Positions 28,021-38,073 of a stretch of 64,000 bases of DNA are shown here, one piece after another. The position numbers were made by a program, and so were the translations under genes. This stretch comes from Microbacterium sp. NIBRBAC000506063. Lineage in GTDB: Bacteria; Actinomycetota; Actinomycetes; Actinomycetales; Microbacteriaceae. The notes under the pieces were generated by a model, which saw nothing but the letters and a program-made list of their open reading frames with translations, had not been told where the DNA came from and ran no database searches. The stretch lies in NCBI RefSeq assembly GCF_017968845.1, contig NZ_CP072876.1, positions 2,170,001 through 2,234,000 on the forward strand. The letters are read 5' to 3'. Within the stretch, counting starts at the first letter, position 1. Each line of letters starts with the position of its first letter.

Positions 28021-30757
28021 GTGGCTGCCAAACCACGTGTACACGAGATCGCCGCTGAACTCGGCGTCGACAGCAAGTTCGCGCTTGCGAAGCTGAAGGA
28101 GATCGGCGAGTTCGTCAAGAGTCCCTCTTCGACGATCGAGCCGCCCGTCGCGCGCAAGCTGCGTGCGGCGATCGAGGCCGACGAGTCGGCCAAGCCGGCG
28201 GCGAAGCCCGCCGAGAAGGCGGCGCCGAAGAAGCCCGCCGCGGCCAAGCCCGGACCCAAGCCCGGCCCGGCCAAGCCCGCCGCGCCCGCACCGGCCGAAC
28301 CGCCGGCGAGCGAGCCGGCACCCGCGGCCGAGGCCGCTCCGGCAGCCGAGGCCGCTCCGGCAGCCGAGGCCAAGCCCGCCGCCGCTGAAGGCGGTTCGGC
28401 TCCCGCGCCGGCGCCGCGTCCCGGTGCCCCGCGTCCGGGCAACAACCCCTTCTCGTCCTCCCAGGGCATGGGCCAGCGTCCCGCCGGTCCGCGTCCGGGC
28501 AACAACCCCTTCGCATCCGCCCAGGGCATGGGCCAGCGCCCGACCCCGGGCAACATCCCGCGTCCCCAGGCGCCGCGTCCCGGTGCCCCGCGTCCGGGCG
28601 CTCCGCGTCCCGGTTCGCCCCGTCCCGGCGGCCCCGCGGCGGTCAGGGCGGTCGTCCCGGCGCACCGTTCCAGCAGCGTCCCGGCGGCGCGGGTGGCGGC
28701 GGTCGTCCCGGTGGCGGCGGTCCCGGCTTCCAGCAGCGCCCTGGCGGCGGCCCCGGTTTCGGCGGTCGTCCCGGTGGTGGCGGCGGTCGCGGTCGTGGTC
28801 CCGGCGGCGGCACGGCAGGTGCCTTCGGCAAGGGTGGCGGCAAGTCCAAGCAGCGCAAGTCGCGGCGGGCGAAGCGGCAAGAGTTCGAGATGCGGGATGC
28901 CCCGCAGGTCGGCGGCGTCAACGTCCAGAAGGGCAACGGCGAGATCATCCGCCTGCGTCGCGGTGCATCGATCGCCGACTTCGCCGACAAGCTCGAGGCG
29001 CTGAACGGCTACACGGTCCAGCCCGGCACGCTCGTGACGATCCTCTTCAACCTCGGCGAGATGGCCACGGCCACCGAGTCGCTGGACGAGGCGACCTTCG
29101 AGGTGCTCGGCGAAGAGCTCGGCTACAAGATCCAGATGGTCTCGCCCGAGGACGAGGACAAGGAGCTCCTGGAGGGCTTCGGTCTCGACCTCGAGAAGGA
29201 GCTGGAGGAGGAGAACGAGGACGACCTCGAGATCCGCCCGCCGGTCGTCACTGTCATGGGTCACGTCGACCACGGTAAGACCCGTCTTCTCGACGCGATC
29301 CGTCAGACCAACGTCATCGAGGGCGAGGCCGGCGGCATCACCCAGCACATCGGCGCCTACCAGGTATGGACGGAGCACGAGGGCATCGAGCGCGCGCTGA
29401 CCTTCATCGACACCCCGGGTCACGAGGCGTTCACCGCCATGCGTGCCCGTGGTGCGCAGGTCACCGACATCGCGATCCTCGTGGTCGCGGCCGACGACGG
29501 CATCATGCCGCAGACGGTCGAGGCGCTCAACCACGCCCAGGCCGCGGGCGTTGCGATCGTCGTCGCGGTCAACAAGGTCGACAAGCCCGAGGCGAACCCC
29601 GCCAAGGTGCGCCAGCAGCTCACCGAGTACGGGCTGGTCGCCGAGGAGTACGGCGGCGACGTCCTGTTCGTGGATGTCTCGGCCCGCCAGGGCACCGGCA
29701 TCCAGGAGCTTCTGGACGCCGTGCTGCTGACCGCCGACGCAGGGCTCGACCTCACCGCCAACCCCAACAAGGCTGCCCGCGGTGTCGCCATCGAGGCCAA
29801 GCTCGACAAGGGCCGTGGTTCGGTCGCGACGGTGCTGATCCAGTCGGGAACCCTCCGGGTCGGAGACGCGATCGTCGCCGGCACCGCCTACGGTCGCGTG
29901 CGTGCGATGCTCGACGAGAACGGCGACGCCGTGACCGAGGCCGCCCCCTCGCGTCCGGTCCAGGTGCAGGGTCTGAACTCCGTGCCCCGCGCCGGCGACG
30001 TCTTCATCGTCACCGAGGAAGACCGCATGGCGCGTCAGATCGCCGAGAAGCGCGAAGCCGTCGAGCGCAACGCCCTGCTGGCCAAGGCCCGCAAGCGCAT
30101 CTCGCTCGAGGACTTCACCCGCGCACTCGAAGAGGGCAAGGTCGAGACGCTCAACCTCATCATCAAGGGCGACGTGTCCGGTGCCGTCGAGGCCCTGGAG
30201 GAGTCGCTCCTCAAGATCGAGGTCGACGACTCGGTGCAGCTGCGCATCATCCACCGGGGCGTCGGCGCGATCACCGAGTCGGATGTGAACCTGGCGACGA
30301 TCGACAACGCGATCATCGTCGGCTTCAACGTCCGCCCCGACACGAAGGCCGCGAAGCGGCCGCCCGCGAGGGCGTGGACGTGCGCTTCTACTCGGTCATC
30401 TACGCCGCCATCGACGAGATCGAGAACTCGCTCAAGGGCATGCTCAAGCCCGAGTTCGAAGAGGTCCAGTCGGGCGTGGCGGAGATCCGCGAGGTGTTCC
30501 GTTCCTCGAAGTTCGGCAACATCGCCGGATGTATCGTGCGCTCGGGCACCATCACGCGCAACGCCAAGGCGCGCATCATCCGCGACGGCGTCGTGGTCGC
30601 CGATGGCCTGGCCATCGAGTCGCTGCGTCGCTTCAAGGATGACGTCACCGAGGTCCGCACCGACTACGAGTGCGGTATCGGCCTCGGCAAGTTCAACGAC
30701 ATCCAGGTCGGCGACGAGATCGAGACGACCGAGCTCGTCGAGAAGCCGCGAGTCTGA
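28021..30757 (+). CDS. infB: Translation initiation factor IF-2
   Basis: GTPase placing fMet-tRNA on the 30S subunit. 912 residues repaired. N-terminal IF2_N ([24 protein letters not shown]), a long low-complexity linker (about 55-290) rich in Pro-Ala-Lys then repeated PRPG/GGGRPG, second IF2_N ([21 protein letters not shown]), and the G domain: [22 protein letters not shown] and SARQGTG. C-terminal domains follow. Two one-base losses: C run at 28632-28635 within the Gly/Arg linker and one G near 30356. GTG start with AGGAGA upstream. A fully in-phase, very long antisense frame over this gene is a GC artefact. Confidence 0.96.
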
Positions 30758-30770
30758 TCGATGGATCGGT

Positions 30771-30794
30771 GAGGGGCGCCCACGGGCGCCCCTC
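30771..30794 (+). terminator. Hairpin between infB and rbfA
   Basis: GAGGGGCGCCC and its exact complement with a two-base gap, 13 bases after the infB stop. No T run follows, so it may only partly stop transcription or act as a processing site. Confidence 0.5.
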
Positions 30795-30816
30795 ATTCGT
30801 CACGAAGGAGAAGGAA

Positions 30817-31248
30817 ATGGCTGGAGAACGACAGGCACGCCTCGCGGACCGCATCCGCGTGATCCTGGCCGAGCGGCTCGACAAGGGCCTGCGCGACCCG
30901 CGACTGGGCTATGTGACGATCACCGACGTGCGTGTGACCGGCGATCTGCAGCACGCCTCGGTCTTCTACACGGTGCTCGGCACCGACGAAGAGCGCGCCT
31001 CCTCGGCGGCGGCGTTGAAGGCGGCCACCGGCCTGCTGCGCACCGAGGTGGGCAAGCAGCTCAACACCCGGCTCACCCCCTCGCTGGAGTTCATCCCGGA
31101 TGCCCTCCCCGAGACGGCGGGGCACATCGCCGAGCTGTTGCGCGAAGCGCGCGAGCGCGATGAGGCCGTGGCTGGTCTCGCCGCCGGCGCGCAGTACGCC
31201 GGCGATGCCGACCCCTATGTCGCGCCGCGCGAGGCGGACGAGGAGTAG
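30817..31248 (+). CDS. rbfA: 30S ribosome-binding factor A
   Basis: Ribosome-maturation factor needed for 16S rRNA 5'-end processing. 143 residues, intact. Typical [40 protein letters not shown] and the KH-like core with [31 protein letters not shown] short acidic C-tail (EADEE). Strong GAAGGAGAAGG just upstream. Third gene of the nusA-infB set; truB would usually follow directly but is 4 kb away. Confidence 0.96.
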   Translation: MAGERQARLADRIRVILAERLDKGLRDPRLGYVTITDVRVTGDLQHASVFYTVLGTDEERASSAAALKAATGLLRTEVGKQLNTRLTPSLEFIPDALPETAGHIAELLREARERDEAVAGLAAGAQYAGDADPYVAPREADEE

Positions 31249-31357
31249 CGCGCCGCGCGGAGGCGCCGGCACCACGGCATCCGGGCTTTGATCATCCTCG
31301 AAACATATGTAAAGTAGCTTGACTTTCACATTCGGATCAGGGGGATCGGAGGGCCGG

Positions 31358-33576
31358 GTGAAAGAAGCGACGTCGAGGCCGCAGATGGGCATGCCCACTG
31401 TCTCGCTCCTCGAACGACCGCTCATCACCCTCGATGATGTCCTGACGCTGCTGCGCGACGATGGGCTGACGGTGGCTCCGCATGTCGCCAGCGCCCTGTC
31501 GGCAGCGCTCGCCGGAGACGCGCGCGCCGTGCTCGAGACCGCCCGCATCCTCTCTGCCTCCCAGCGTTCCGGAGGGCGGTTCCTTCCCGATCCTTTGCCG
31601 CTGACCGACTCGGTTCGCCTGCGTTTCGAAGACATCGAGCTGGAGGGCTGGGAGCGCGAGGTGCTCCTGGCCGCCTCCGTGTGCGTCGACGATCGTCTCG
31701 ACGGGATCCTCCTCGGCTTCGGACGCTCGATCGAGGAGCTCGTGACCAGCAGGGTGAGCGCTCTGGTCACCCTCGCGGCCGGCCGCTTCGCCTTCTCCGA
31801 CGCCCGGACGCGCATCTGGGTGCACGGCACGGCCTCCCTGGAGGAGCGCACCGTGGTCCACGCGCGGCTCGCCGAGGCGTACGGACGCCTGGGCGATTCC
31901 GACCGTGCGGCGTGGCATCGCTGCCTGACGGAGTTCGGCGGCGATCCGTGCGTGGTCCCGCAGCTGATCGGGCTCGCCGACGCGGCCGCCCGCAGCGGTG
32001 AATCTGCACGCGCGTTCCGCATCGCCCGTGAGGCCGGTGCCCGCGCCCGTGGCGACGACCTGACCCGCGCTCGTGCGATCGCGGCGGATGCGGCGTTGGC
32101 CGCCGGGTGCCTCGACGACGCCGTCGAGTTGCTCGAGACGATCGGCGCGACGCATCCGTCCCGGCGCTGGAGCTTCCTGCCCTCGCTGTCGGTGGCCAAG
32201 ACGCTCCGTTCGGGGCTGGCCCCGACGATGGAGCTGCTGCGCTGGCATCCGGGGGCGGACGGCGACAAGAACTGGGCGTCGTGGGCCACGCGGCCGGACT
32301 CGTGGCCGGGCTCTGCGCCGAGCGCGGCAGCCGTACGGAGGCGCGGGAGTGGCTGGCCCGTGCCCGCGATGCCGCGGTCAGGGAACCCTCGGGGCGCGTG
32401 CGTCGTGACCCGGCCGAGGCCTGGACGCTGTTCCTCCTCGGTGAGATGCCCGATCCGGAAGAGCCGGTGAGCGTCGGTCTGCTCTCGGGCACGGTCTACC
32501 GTGCGCTGCGCGCAGGACTCGAAGGAGACACGAGTGCCGGCATCCGCCTCCTCCGCGACAGCGATGCGCTCGACGAGGTGGGCACCGATCCGCTCGCCGC
32601 GGGGTTCGAGCGCACACCGATCGTCCAGGCCTATCGTGCGGTGGCCGAGTCGCTGCTGTGGCTGTGGCAGGGAGATCTCCGGGCGGCTCGCGACGCGCTC
32701 TCGCTCGCCGCGGCGAGCTATCCCGTGGCGCTTCCCTTCGCAGGTCTGGGCGTCGCCCTCGCCCGGCGTCTCGAACTGGCCGTCGACGGTCGTATCGGAG
32801 TCCTGTCGCGGGCGCTCGCGGAAGTCCTGCCGCCGACGATGCGCATCGACCAGCTGGTCGATCGTGCGCTGAGCGCCTATCTCGCCGGTGAGACGGATGC
32901 CGCGGCGGTGCAGATGTCGCTCTGGAAGGAGCGTGGCGCGGTGCAGGGCTGCTTCGCGCTGCCGGGGCTCGACGAGGTCGGCCCGCTGAGCGTGCCGGTG
33001 TCGTGGGAGCCTCCGGATGCGGCCGAGGCCCGCCGTCTGCGCGAGGTCGTGCGTGCGGCGCGGGGCGGCTCCTGGGAGCCGGAGCTGCGCAGCGTCGCCG
33101 ACTCTGGCCGGGCGATCGTCTCTCCCTTCGAACGTGCGCGCGTCGAGGCCCTGCTGGGCACCGCTTATGTGCTGCGCGAGGAGTTCGCCTCGGGGCGGCG
33201 TCATCTGCGGGTCGCCCAGAGCCTGTTCGCCGAGGCAGGGGCTGGAGCCTGGGTGCGTGCGGTCGACACACGCCTCACCCGGCTGGCGGAGGCGGAGGCG
33301 GCCTCTCTGCGTGTCGAGACCGGTCCGATACCGACGCTGCCGGCGGGTGATCCGCTCGAGCGCTGCCGCATGGCGTGGGCGCCGTTGCTGACCGAGCGGG
33401 AGCTCGAGGTGGCCATGCTGATCGCCGGCGGCGCCAGCAACCGTGAGATCGCCGACCGGCTGAAGGTCTCGGTGCGCACGGTGGAGGTGCATGCCGGCCG
33501 GGCCTGCACGAAGCTCGACGTGCGCACCCGCGCGAGCCTGACGGTCCTTGCGTACCGCACCGGTCACCACGTCTGA
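31358..33576 (+). CDS. LuxR-family transcriptional regulator with long helical N-terminus
   Basis: 739 residues repaired. C-terminal LuxR/NarL helix-turn-helix (LLTERELEVAMLIAGGASNREIADRLKVSVRTVEVHAGRACTKL) and about 650 residues of Ala/Arg/Leu-rich helices resembling TPR-like MalT/LAL regulators, but with no P-loop at the N-terminus in the visible frame. Signal unknown. One G is missing at 32283-32285 (SWGHAAG). GTG at 31358 is chosen for the upstream GGAGGG; a TTG at 31319 is less likely. The 108 bases before it (31250-31357) are markedly AT-rich (GAAACATATGTAAAGTAGC), suggesting a strong promoter or regulator site. Confidence 0.8.
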
Positions 33577-33605
33577 GCGTCGGATGCCGCGGCGACCCGG
33601 GAGCG

Positions 33606-34510
33606 TCACGCCCGGGGCAGCGAGAGGAGCCCTTCGGAGGCTTCGACGAGGCCGTCCGCGATGAGGGAGTCGATCGCGCGATCGCGCTGTGCGGCATCCG
33701 GCCAGTCGTGCAGAACCGCGTCCAGGGCGACGGGTTCTGGGGCCGCAGCCCGCAGCGTGCGCAGGGCGGCTCCGCGGGCCTGCCGGTCCGAGCCCTCGTA
33801 GCGGGCTTGACGGCGTCGGGTGTCGCCCGTGTCGGGATAGCCCGCGGCGCGCCAGGCGCACATGGTCTGGATCGGGCACGCCTCGCAGCGGGGCGCCCTG
33901 GCGGTGCAGACGGTCGCCCCGAGCTCCATGGTCGCGGCGTTCAGCACCGTCGAGTCCTCCTCGATCGCCTCGAGGAAGGACTCCATCGCGACGAGGTCGC
34001 GCCGCGCCGGCGGGCGGGCAGAGACCGCCCGTCGATGGCCCGCGCGAGCACGCGGCGGGTGTTGGTGTCGACGACCGGGTGGTGCTCTCCGTAGGCGAAG
34101 ACGGCGACGGCACGGGCGGTGTAGTCGCCGATGCCGGTAAGTGCGAGGAGGGAGCCCACATCCCGCGGGACGACGCCGTCGTGCCGATCGCGGATCTCGA
34201 CCGCGGCGCTGCGCAGCCAGAGCGCGCGGCGGGGATAGCCCAGGTTCGCCCACTGCGTCACGGTCTCGGCGGGCGTCGCCGCCGCCTGCGCCGTGGGGTT
34301 GGGCCAGCGGGCGAGCCACGCCTCCATGTGCGGAATCACCCGGTTCACGGGCGTCTGCTGCAGCATGAACTCGCTCACCAGCGTGCCCCAGGCTCCGAAC
34401 TCGGTGTGAAACTCCGCGCGGCGCCACGGCAGATCCCGCGCGTTCTCGCGGTACCAGGCGGCAAGCGCATTCTGAGCGCTTGCTGAGTGCCTTGCATCCG
34501 GAGTCATCAT
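33606..34510 (-). CDS. mutY: A/G-specific adenine glycosylase
   Basis: Base-excision enzyme removing A opposite 8-oxoG. 301 residues repaired. HhH-GPD domain with LPWRRAEFHTEFGAWGTLVSEFMLQQTPV (catalytic Glu in SE), the hairpin ALTGIGDYTARAVAVFAYG and catalytic Asp in VVDTNTRRV. The 4Fe-4S site is CTARAPRCEACPIQTMC (C-x6-C-x2-C-x5-C). Shorter C-terminus than E. coli MutY, as usual in actinobacteria. One C is missing near 34016-34018. Starts at ATG 34510 or 34507; a TAGGCT box (34516-34521) lies five or eight bases upstream. Confidence 0.93.
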
Positions 34511-34515
34511 GTTTC

Positions 34516-34521
34516 AGCCTA
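34516..34521 (-). promoter_or_regulatory. -10 box TAGGCT of mutY
   Basis: TAGGCT on the minus strand, five bases before ATG 34510 and eight before ATG 34507. Confidence 0.5.
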
Positions 34522-34575
34522 GGCGGACATTCCGGGGTGCTGCCGCCCGGGTACGAGGGCAAGGAGAACGAGACG

Positions 34576-35199
34576 ATGCGTACACATCGAGCGAGCGTGA
34601 TGATCGCGGCCGCACTGGCCGCTGTCGCCCTGGCCGGATGCTCCGCGGGATCGCCCGCACCGACCACGCCGATCGAACCCGATCCGGTGCTGACCGATGA
34701 CCCGGGGGCCGCTGCCGCTCCGGAGGATCCGTCGACCTGGCTGATCGACGACGCCGGGATCGGCCCGGTGGTCATCGGCGGCGACTTCGCGGCGACGCTG
34801 GGCGAGCTGCCGGAGGGGTGGAACAACGACGAGCAGTGCGCGTATCTGGCGTACTGGAACGCTCCGGATGCGAGCTACACGGCGTCCTTCTCCCAGGATG
34901 CGCAGGACGACAGCGCGCCGATCTCGCTCGTCGCCGTGTCCGTCCCCGCAGACGCGGTGACACCCGTCGGCCCGGTGACCGCCGCCGGCCTGGGCATCGG
35001 CGCGACGAAGGAGCAGGTGCGTGCGGAGTATCCGCAGGCCGAGGAGGGAGAGGCCTCGATCGGCGACGGCTCGACGTGGATGCGGGTGCCGTTCGAGGGG
35101 GAGGCCGCAATCTTCTTCCAGTACGCGCCCGATGCCGAGGAGGCCTTCGCGGTGGTCGTGACGACGCTCCTCGAGCCGCCCTACGAGCAGTGCGCCTGA
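34576..35199 (+). CDS. Lipoprotein, function unknown
   Basis: 207 residues, intact. Signal MRTHRASVMIAAALAAVALAGCSAG with lipobox LAGC. A Pro/Asp-rich spacer then a domain with GDFAATLGELPEGWNNDEQCAYLAYW, AAGLGIGATKEQVRAEYPQAEE, FFQYAPDAEEAFAVVVTTL and a final EQCA; two widely spaced Cys may pair. The pattern (GIGPVVIG...GATKEQV) recalls secreted actinobacterial proteins of unknown role. AAGGAG stands ten bases before the ATG. Divergent from mutY. Confidence 0.75.
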   Translation: MRTHRASVMIAAALAAVALAGCSAGSPAPTTPIEPDPVLTDDPGAAAAPEDPSTWLIDDAGIGPVVIGGDFAATLGELPEGWNNDEQCAYLAYWNAPDASYTASFSQDAQDDSAPISLVAVSVPADAVTPVGPVTAAGLGIGATKEQVRAEYPQAEEGEASIGDGSTWMRVPFEGEAAIFFQYAPDAEEAFAVVVTTLLEPPYEQCA

Positions 35200-35226
35200 G
35201 CGCCGTCGGCCGGGACGCACCCCCAT

Positions 35227-35232
35227 TAGGCT
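35227..35232 (+). promoter_or_regulatory. -10 box TAGGCT, leaderless promoter of truB
   Basis: TAGGCT, six bases before the GTG at 35239, which supports that start although the frame breaks three codons later. Confidence 0.6.
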
Positions 35233-35238
35233 GAGGGA

Positions 35239-36238
35239 GTGACAACCCCGGCATCCTGCTCGTAGACAAGCCCGGCGGCCTGACCAGTCATGACGTGGTG
35301 GCCCGCACACGGCGGGCTTTCGGCACCCGCAAGGTCGGGCACGCCGGTACGCTCGATCCGATGGCGACGGGGCTGCTCGTGCTGGGCATCGAGGGCGCGA
35401 CGCGGCTGCTGACCTATGTCGTCGGCGCCGACAAGACCTATGAGGCGACCATCCGGCTCGGCGCCTCGACGACGACCGACGACGCCGAGGGCGAGACGCT
35501 CGCCCATGCCCCCGCCGACGCGTGGGAAGCCGTGACGTCGGAGCGCATCGCGGAGGAGATCGCGGCGCTCACCGGCGACATCTCGCAGGTGCCGAGCGCG
35601 GTCTCGGCGATCAAGGTCGACGGGCGTCGCGCCTATGACCGGGTGCGCGCGGGGAGGAGGTCACCCTCCAAGCGCGCGAGGTGACGGTCTCGCGCTTCGA
35701 GGTGCTCGCGCGACGGACTTCGGTCCCTGGGCCTTCCCCGGTCCCTGGGTCGTCCTCGGTCCCTGAGCTCGTCGAAGGGCCCGCGTCTTCGGTCCCTGAG
35801 CCTGTCGAAGGGCCCGAAGACCCAAGGACAGCCGAGTTCCTCGACCTGGACGTGATCGTCGACTGCTCTTCGGGCACCTACATCCGTGCGCTCGCTCGTG
35901 ATCTGGGGGCCGCTCTCGGCGTCGGCGGGCATCTGACGGCGCTGCGCCGCACCCGGGTGGGTCCGTTCACGGTGTCGGATGCCGCGGGCCTCGACGATCT
36001 CGCGGATGCTGCCCTGCTCACGCCGGCCCAGGCGGCATCCGATGTCCTCGGGGCGATCGAGGTGACCGCGGAGGAGGCGCGCGATCTGCGCCACGGCAAG
36101 CGGCTCACCGGGCAGGCGCATCGCCTGACGGGGCGTCACGCGGCGGCGATCGATCCGGACGAGCTGCTCGTGGGGATCGTGGAGCGACGCGGCGATGATC
36201 TGAAGAGCGCGATGAACATGCCCGAGGAGGCTCGATGA
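35239..36238 (+). CDS. truB: tRNA pseudouridine(55) synthase
   Basis: Makes pseudouridine 55 in the T loop of tRNAs. 333 residues repaired. N-terminal [22 protein letters not shown], catalytic [17 protein letters not shown], then [45 protein letters not shown], and [18 protein letters not shown]. Two single-base losses: C run at 35246-35249 (TTPG) and G run at 35651-35654 (AGEEV). Unusual: residues about 160-195 are encoded by dispersed repeats (35718-35823) in frame, adding a Pro/Ser/Glu-rich loop before [13 protein letters not shown]. Its TGA overlaps the ATG of the next gene. Confidence 0.93.
35718..35823. repeat. CCCTGAGC..GTCGAAGGG repeats inside truB
   Basis: Two close copies, CGGTCCCTGAGCTCGTCGAA at 35757 and CGGTCCCTGAGCCTGTCGAA at 35790, each continuing GGGCCC, plus two decayed CGGTCCCTGGG copies at about 35720 and 35739. 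They keep the truB frame and encode VPELVEGP and VPEPVEGP. This sequence family is widespread between genes in Micrococcales and relatives. Confidence 0.85.
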
Positions 36239-36603
36239 TTCTCTGGTTCACGGTCGTGCAGATCGCCGTGGCGATCGCTGCTGGGATCCTCTGCCTGGTG
36301 CTCGGCTTCGCCGGGCGCCGCCCGAGCGACCTGAGCGTCGGGAGTCTGGCGCTGGTCGAGCTGCTGCTGATCGTGCAGGTCGTGATCGCGATCATCGCGC
36401 CCTTCGCCGGCAATCCGCCCACCGGTGATCTGCTGGAGTACTGGGTCTATCTGGTCTCTGCCGTGATCCTCCCGGTCGGCGGCGTCATCTGGGCGCTCAT
36501 CGAGCGCAGTCGCTGGAGCACCGTGATCCTCGGCGTGGTGGCTCTCGCTATCGCCATCATGGTCTGGCGCATGCACGTCATCTGGACGATCCAGATCGCT
36601 TGA
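36235..36603 (+). CDS. Small integral membrane protein
   Basis: 122 residues, intact. Four hydrophobic helices (about 4-24, 38-56, 68-86, 94-112) with short charged loops (GRRPSD, ERSRW). No family recognised. ATG overlaps the truB stop (ATGA), so it is probably translationally coupled to truB. The IS element lies just downstream, and the membrane-protein gene past it (37654) reads the same way, so the IS probably split a former truB-membrane-membrane-ribF operon. Confidence 0.7.
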   Translation: MILWFTVVQIAVAIAAGILCLVLGFAGRRPSDLSVGSLALVELLLIVQVVIAIIAPFAGNPPTGDLLEYWVYLVSAVILPVGGVIWALIERSRWSTVILGVVALAIAIMVWRMHVIWTIQIA

Positions 36604-36629
36604 GCGCGCGGCGAGGGTCCGCCGCCCGC

Positions 36630-37640
36630 CTAGATGAGTGAGTCCGTTTGCCCTGATCGGCTCTGATGCGGCGTGGACGCTGTTAACGAGGGCGGAGGGC
36701 GTTAAGCCCTGTGTGTGAAAACCGACCTCAACACCCTCCTTGTCACACTCTACGTCCATCTCGATGACCGGATCCTCCCGGCGATCGGCTGCTCGCGCGA
36801 CCACACGCCGGGCCGAAAGCCGGCGCTCAACGATGTCGAGCTGCTCTGCCTGCTGGTCGCGCAGCACCTGCTCGGGATCGCATCGGACCGCAAATGGATC
36901 CGGCACGCCCGCGCTCACCTGAGAGGCATGTTCCCGGGTATCCCGAAGCAGTCCGGATGGGGGAAACGTGTCCGCCAGTCCACTGCTTTGCTGTCAGCGG
37001 TGATCACCGAACTTGCCCGCGATACCCCGTCGTGGAACGAAGTGACCCGGCTGATCGATTCCACCCCGGTGCCGTGCGGGGCGTCCCGGGAGACCGTGAA
37101 ACGCTCCGACCTGGCCGGGCACGCCGGCTACGGCTACTGCGCCTCCCACTCCCGGTTCTTCTGGGGTCTCCGGCTCTACCTCGTCTGCGCTCCCGACGGC
37201 ATGCCGATCATCTGGGGGCTCGCGAACCCGAAGATCGGGGAACGCGAGGCCGCCACCGCGATGCTCGATCACGACCGGCACCTCATCGCGCCGGGGCAGG
37301 TGATCGTCGGCGACAAGGGCTTCGCCGGGAAAGAGTTCGAGACCTTCGTCACCGATGACCTCGGCGCGCATCTGGTCCGCCCCGACCGCAAAGACGAGAA
37401 CCCCGGTTCGGGCGCCTCGGCGGGATCCGGCAATGGATCGAGTCGGTGTTCGACACCCTCAAGGGACAGCTCACCCTCGAACAGCACGGCGGCCGCACAC
37501 CAGCGGGCGTCTACTCCCGCATCGCCGCACGCCTCCTCGCCCTCGCCGCCGGCATCTGGCACAACTGGCTCAGAGGCGTGCCAGCGAAACGCTCCCTCAT
37601 CGCCTACGACCACTGAAAGCAAACGGACTCACTCATCTAG
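36630..37640. mobile_element. IS982-family insertion sequence
   Basis: About 1 kb element (36634-37636) with perfect terminal inverted repeats beginning ATGAGTGAGTCCGTTTGC. CTAG stands on both sides (36630-36633, 37637-37640), an apparent 4-base target duplication, though CTAG is itself a palindrome so the true edges could shift. Removing one CTAG and the element restores GCCTAGGATGGAAGG, a typical -10 (TAGGAT) of this genome before the ATG at 37654. Confidence 0.9.
36715..37616 (+). CDS. IS982-family transposase
   Basis: DDE transposase, 300 residues repaired. IS982 traits: KTDLNTLLVTLYVHLDDRIL at the N-terminus, LLCLLVAQHLLG, first Asp in LIDSTPVPCG, KRSDLAGHAGYGYCASHSRFFWGLRLYLVC, second Asp in VIVGDKGFAGKEFE, and Glu in WIESVFDTLKGQLTLEQHGGRTPAGV. 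GTG start. One C is missing at 37401-37404 (NPRFG). Because neighbouring housekeeping genes carry the same kind of break, the transposase is probably intact in the cell. Confidence 0.9.
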
Positions 37641-37653
37641 GATGGAAGGCGCT

Positions 37654-38073
37654 ATGAGCACCGTTTCCTCGCGCCCTCGGATGACCGGCATCGGCCGCGT
37701 CCTGGTGATCGTCTACGCCGTGATGGCCCTCGCCTCGACCGGACGCTCCTTCGTGCAGATCGTGCGCGACTTCGACGCCGCGCCCTTGGCCTACACGCTC
37801 TCGGCGGTCGCCGCCGTCGTCTACATCCTCGCCACGCTCGCGCTCATCCTCGCGCACAGGCCCGGCTGGTACACCGTCGCCTGGATCGCGATCGTGTTCG
37901 AGCTGACCGGCGTGCTCGTCGTCGGCACCCTGAGCCTGGTCAGCCCCGCCCTGTTCGCCCATGCCTCGGTGTGGTCGTGGTTCGGCATGGGGTACCTGTT
38001 CGTCCCCCTCGTCCTGCCGGTGTTCGGCATCTGGTGGCTGGTCTCGCATCGCCCGCAGAAGGCCGGGGCATGA
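37654..38073 (+). CDS. Small integral membrane protein
   Basis: 139 residues, intact, four hydrophobic helices (about 13-30, 42-62, 72-92, 103-125) and a short basic tail. No family recognised. Its stop overlaps the ribF ATG (ATGA), so it is coupled to ribF. The IS982 end lies 13 bases upstream, so its promoter region is now IS-derived apart from the retained TAGGAT. Confidence 0.7.
   Translation: MSTVSSRPRMTGIGRVLVIVYAVMALASTGRSFVQIVRDFDAAPLAYTLSAVAAVVYILATLALILAHRPGWYTVAWIAIVFELTGVLVVGTLSLVSPALFAHASVWSWFGMGYLFVPLVLPVFGIWWLVSHRPQKAGA

Noticed and set aside
27975-30254. Long antisense frame over infB
   Set aside because: Mirror of the IF-2 coding pattern; Leu/Asp/Arg-rich text without motifs.
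30793-34161. Antisense frame of about 1120 codons over rbfA and the LuxR gene
   Set aside because: No motif; overlaps well-supported genes; product of GC-rich codon bias.
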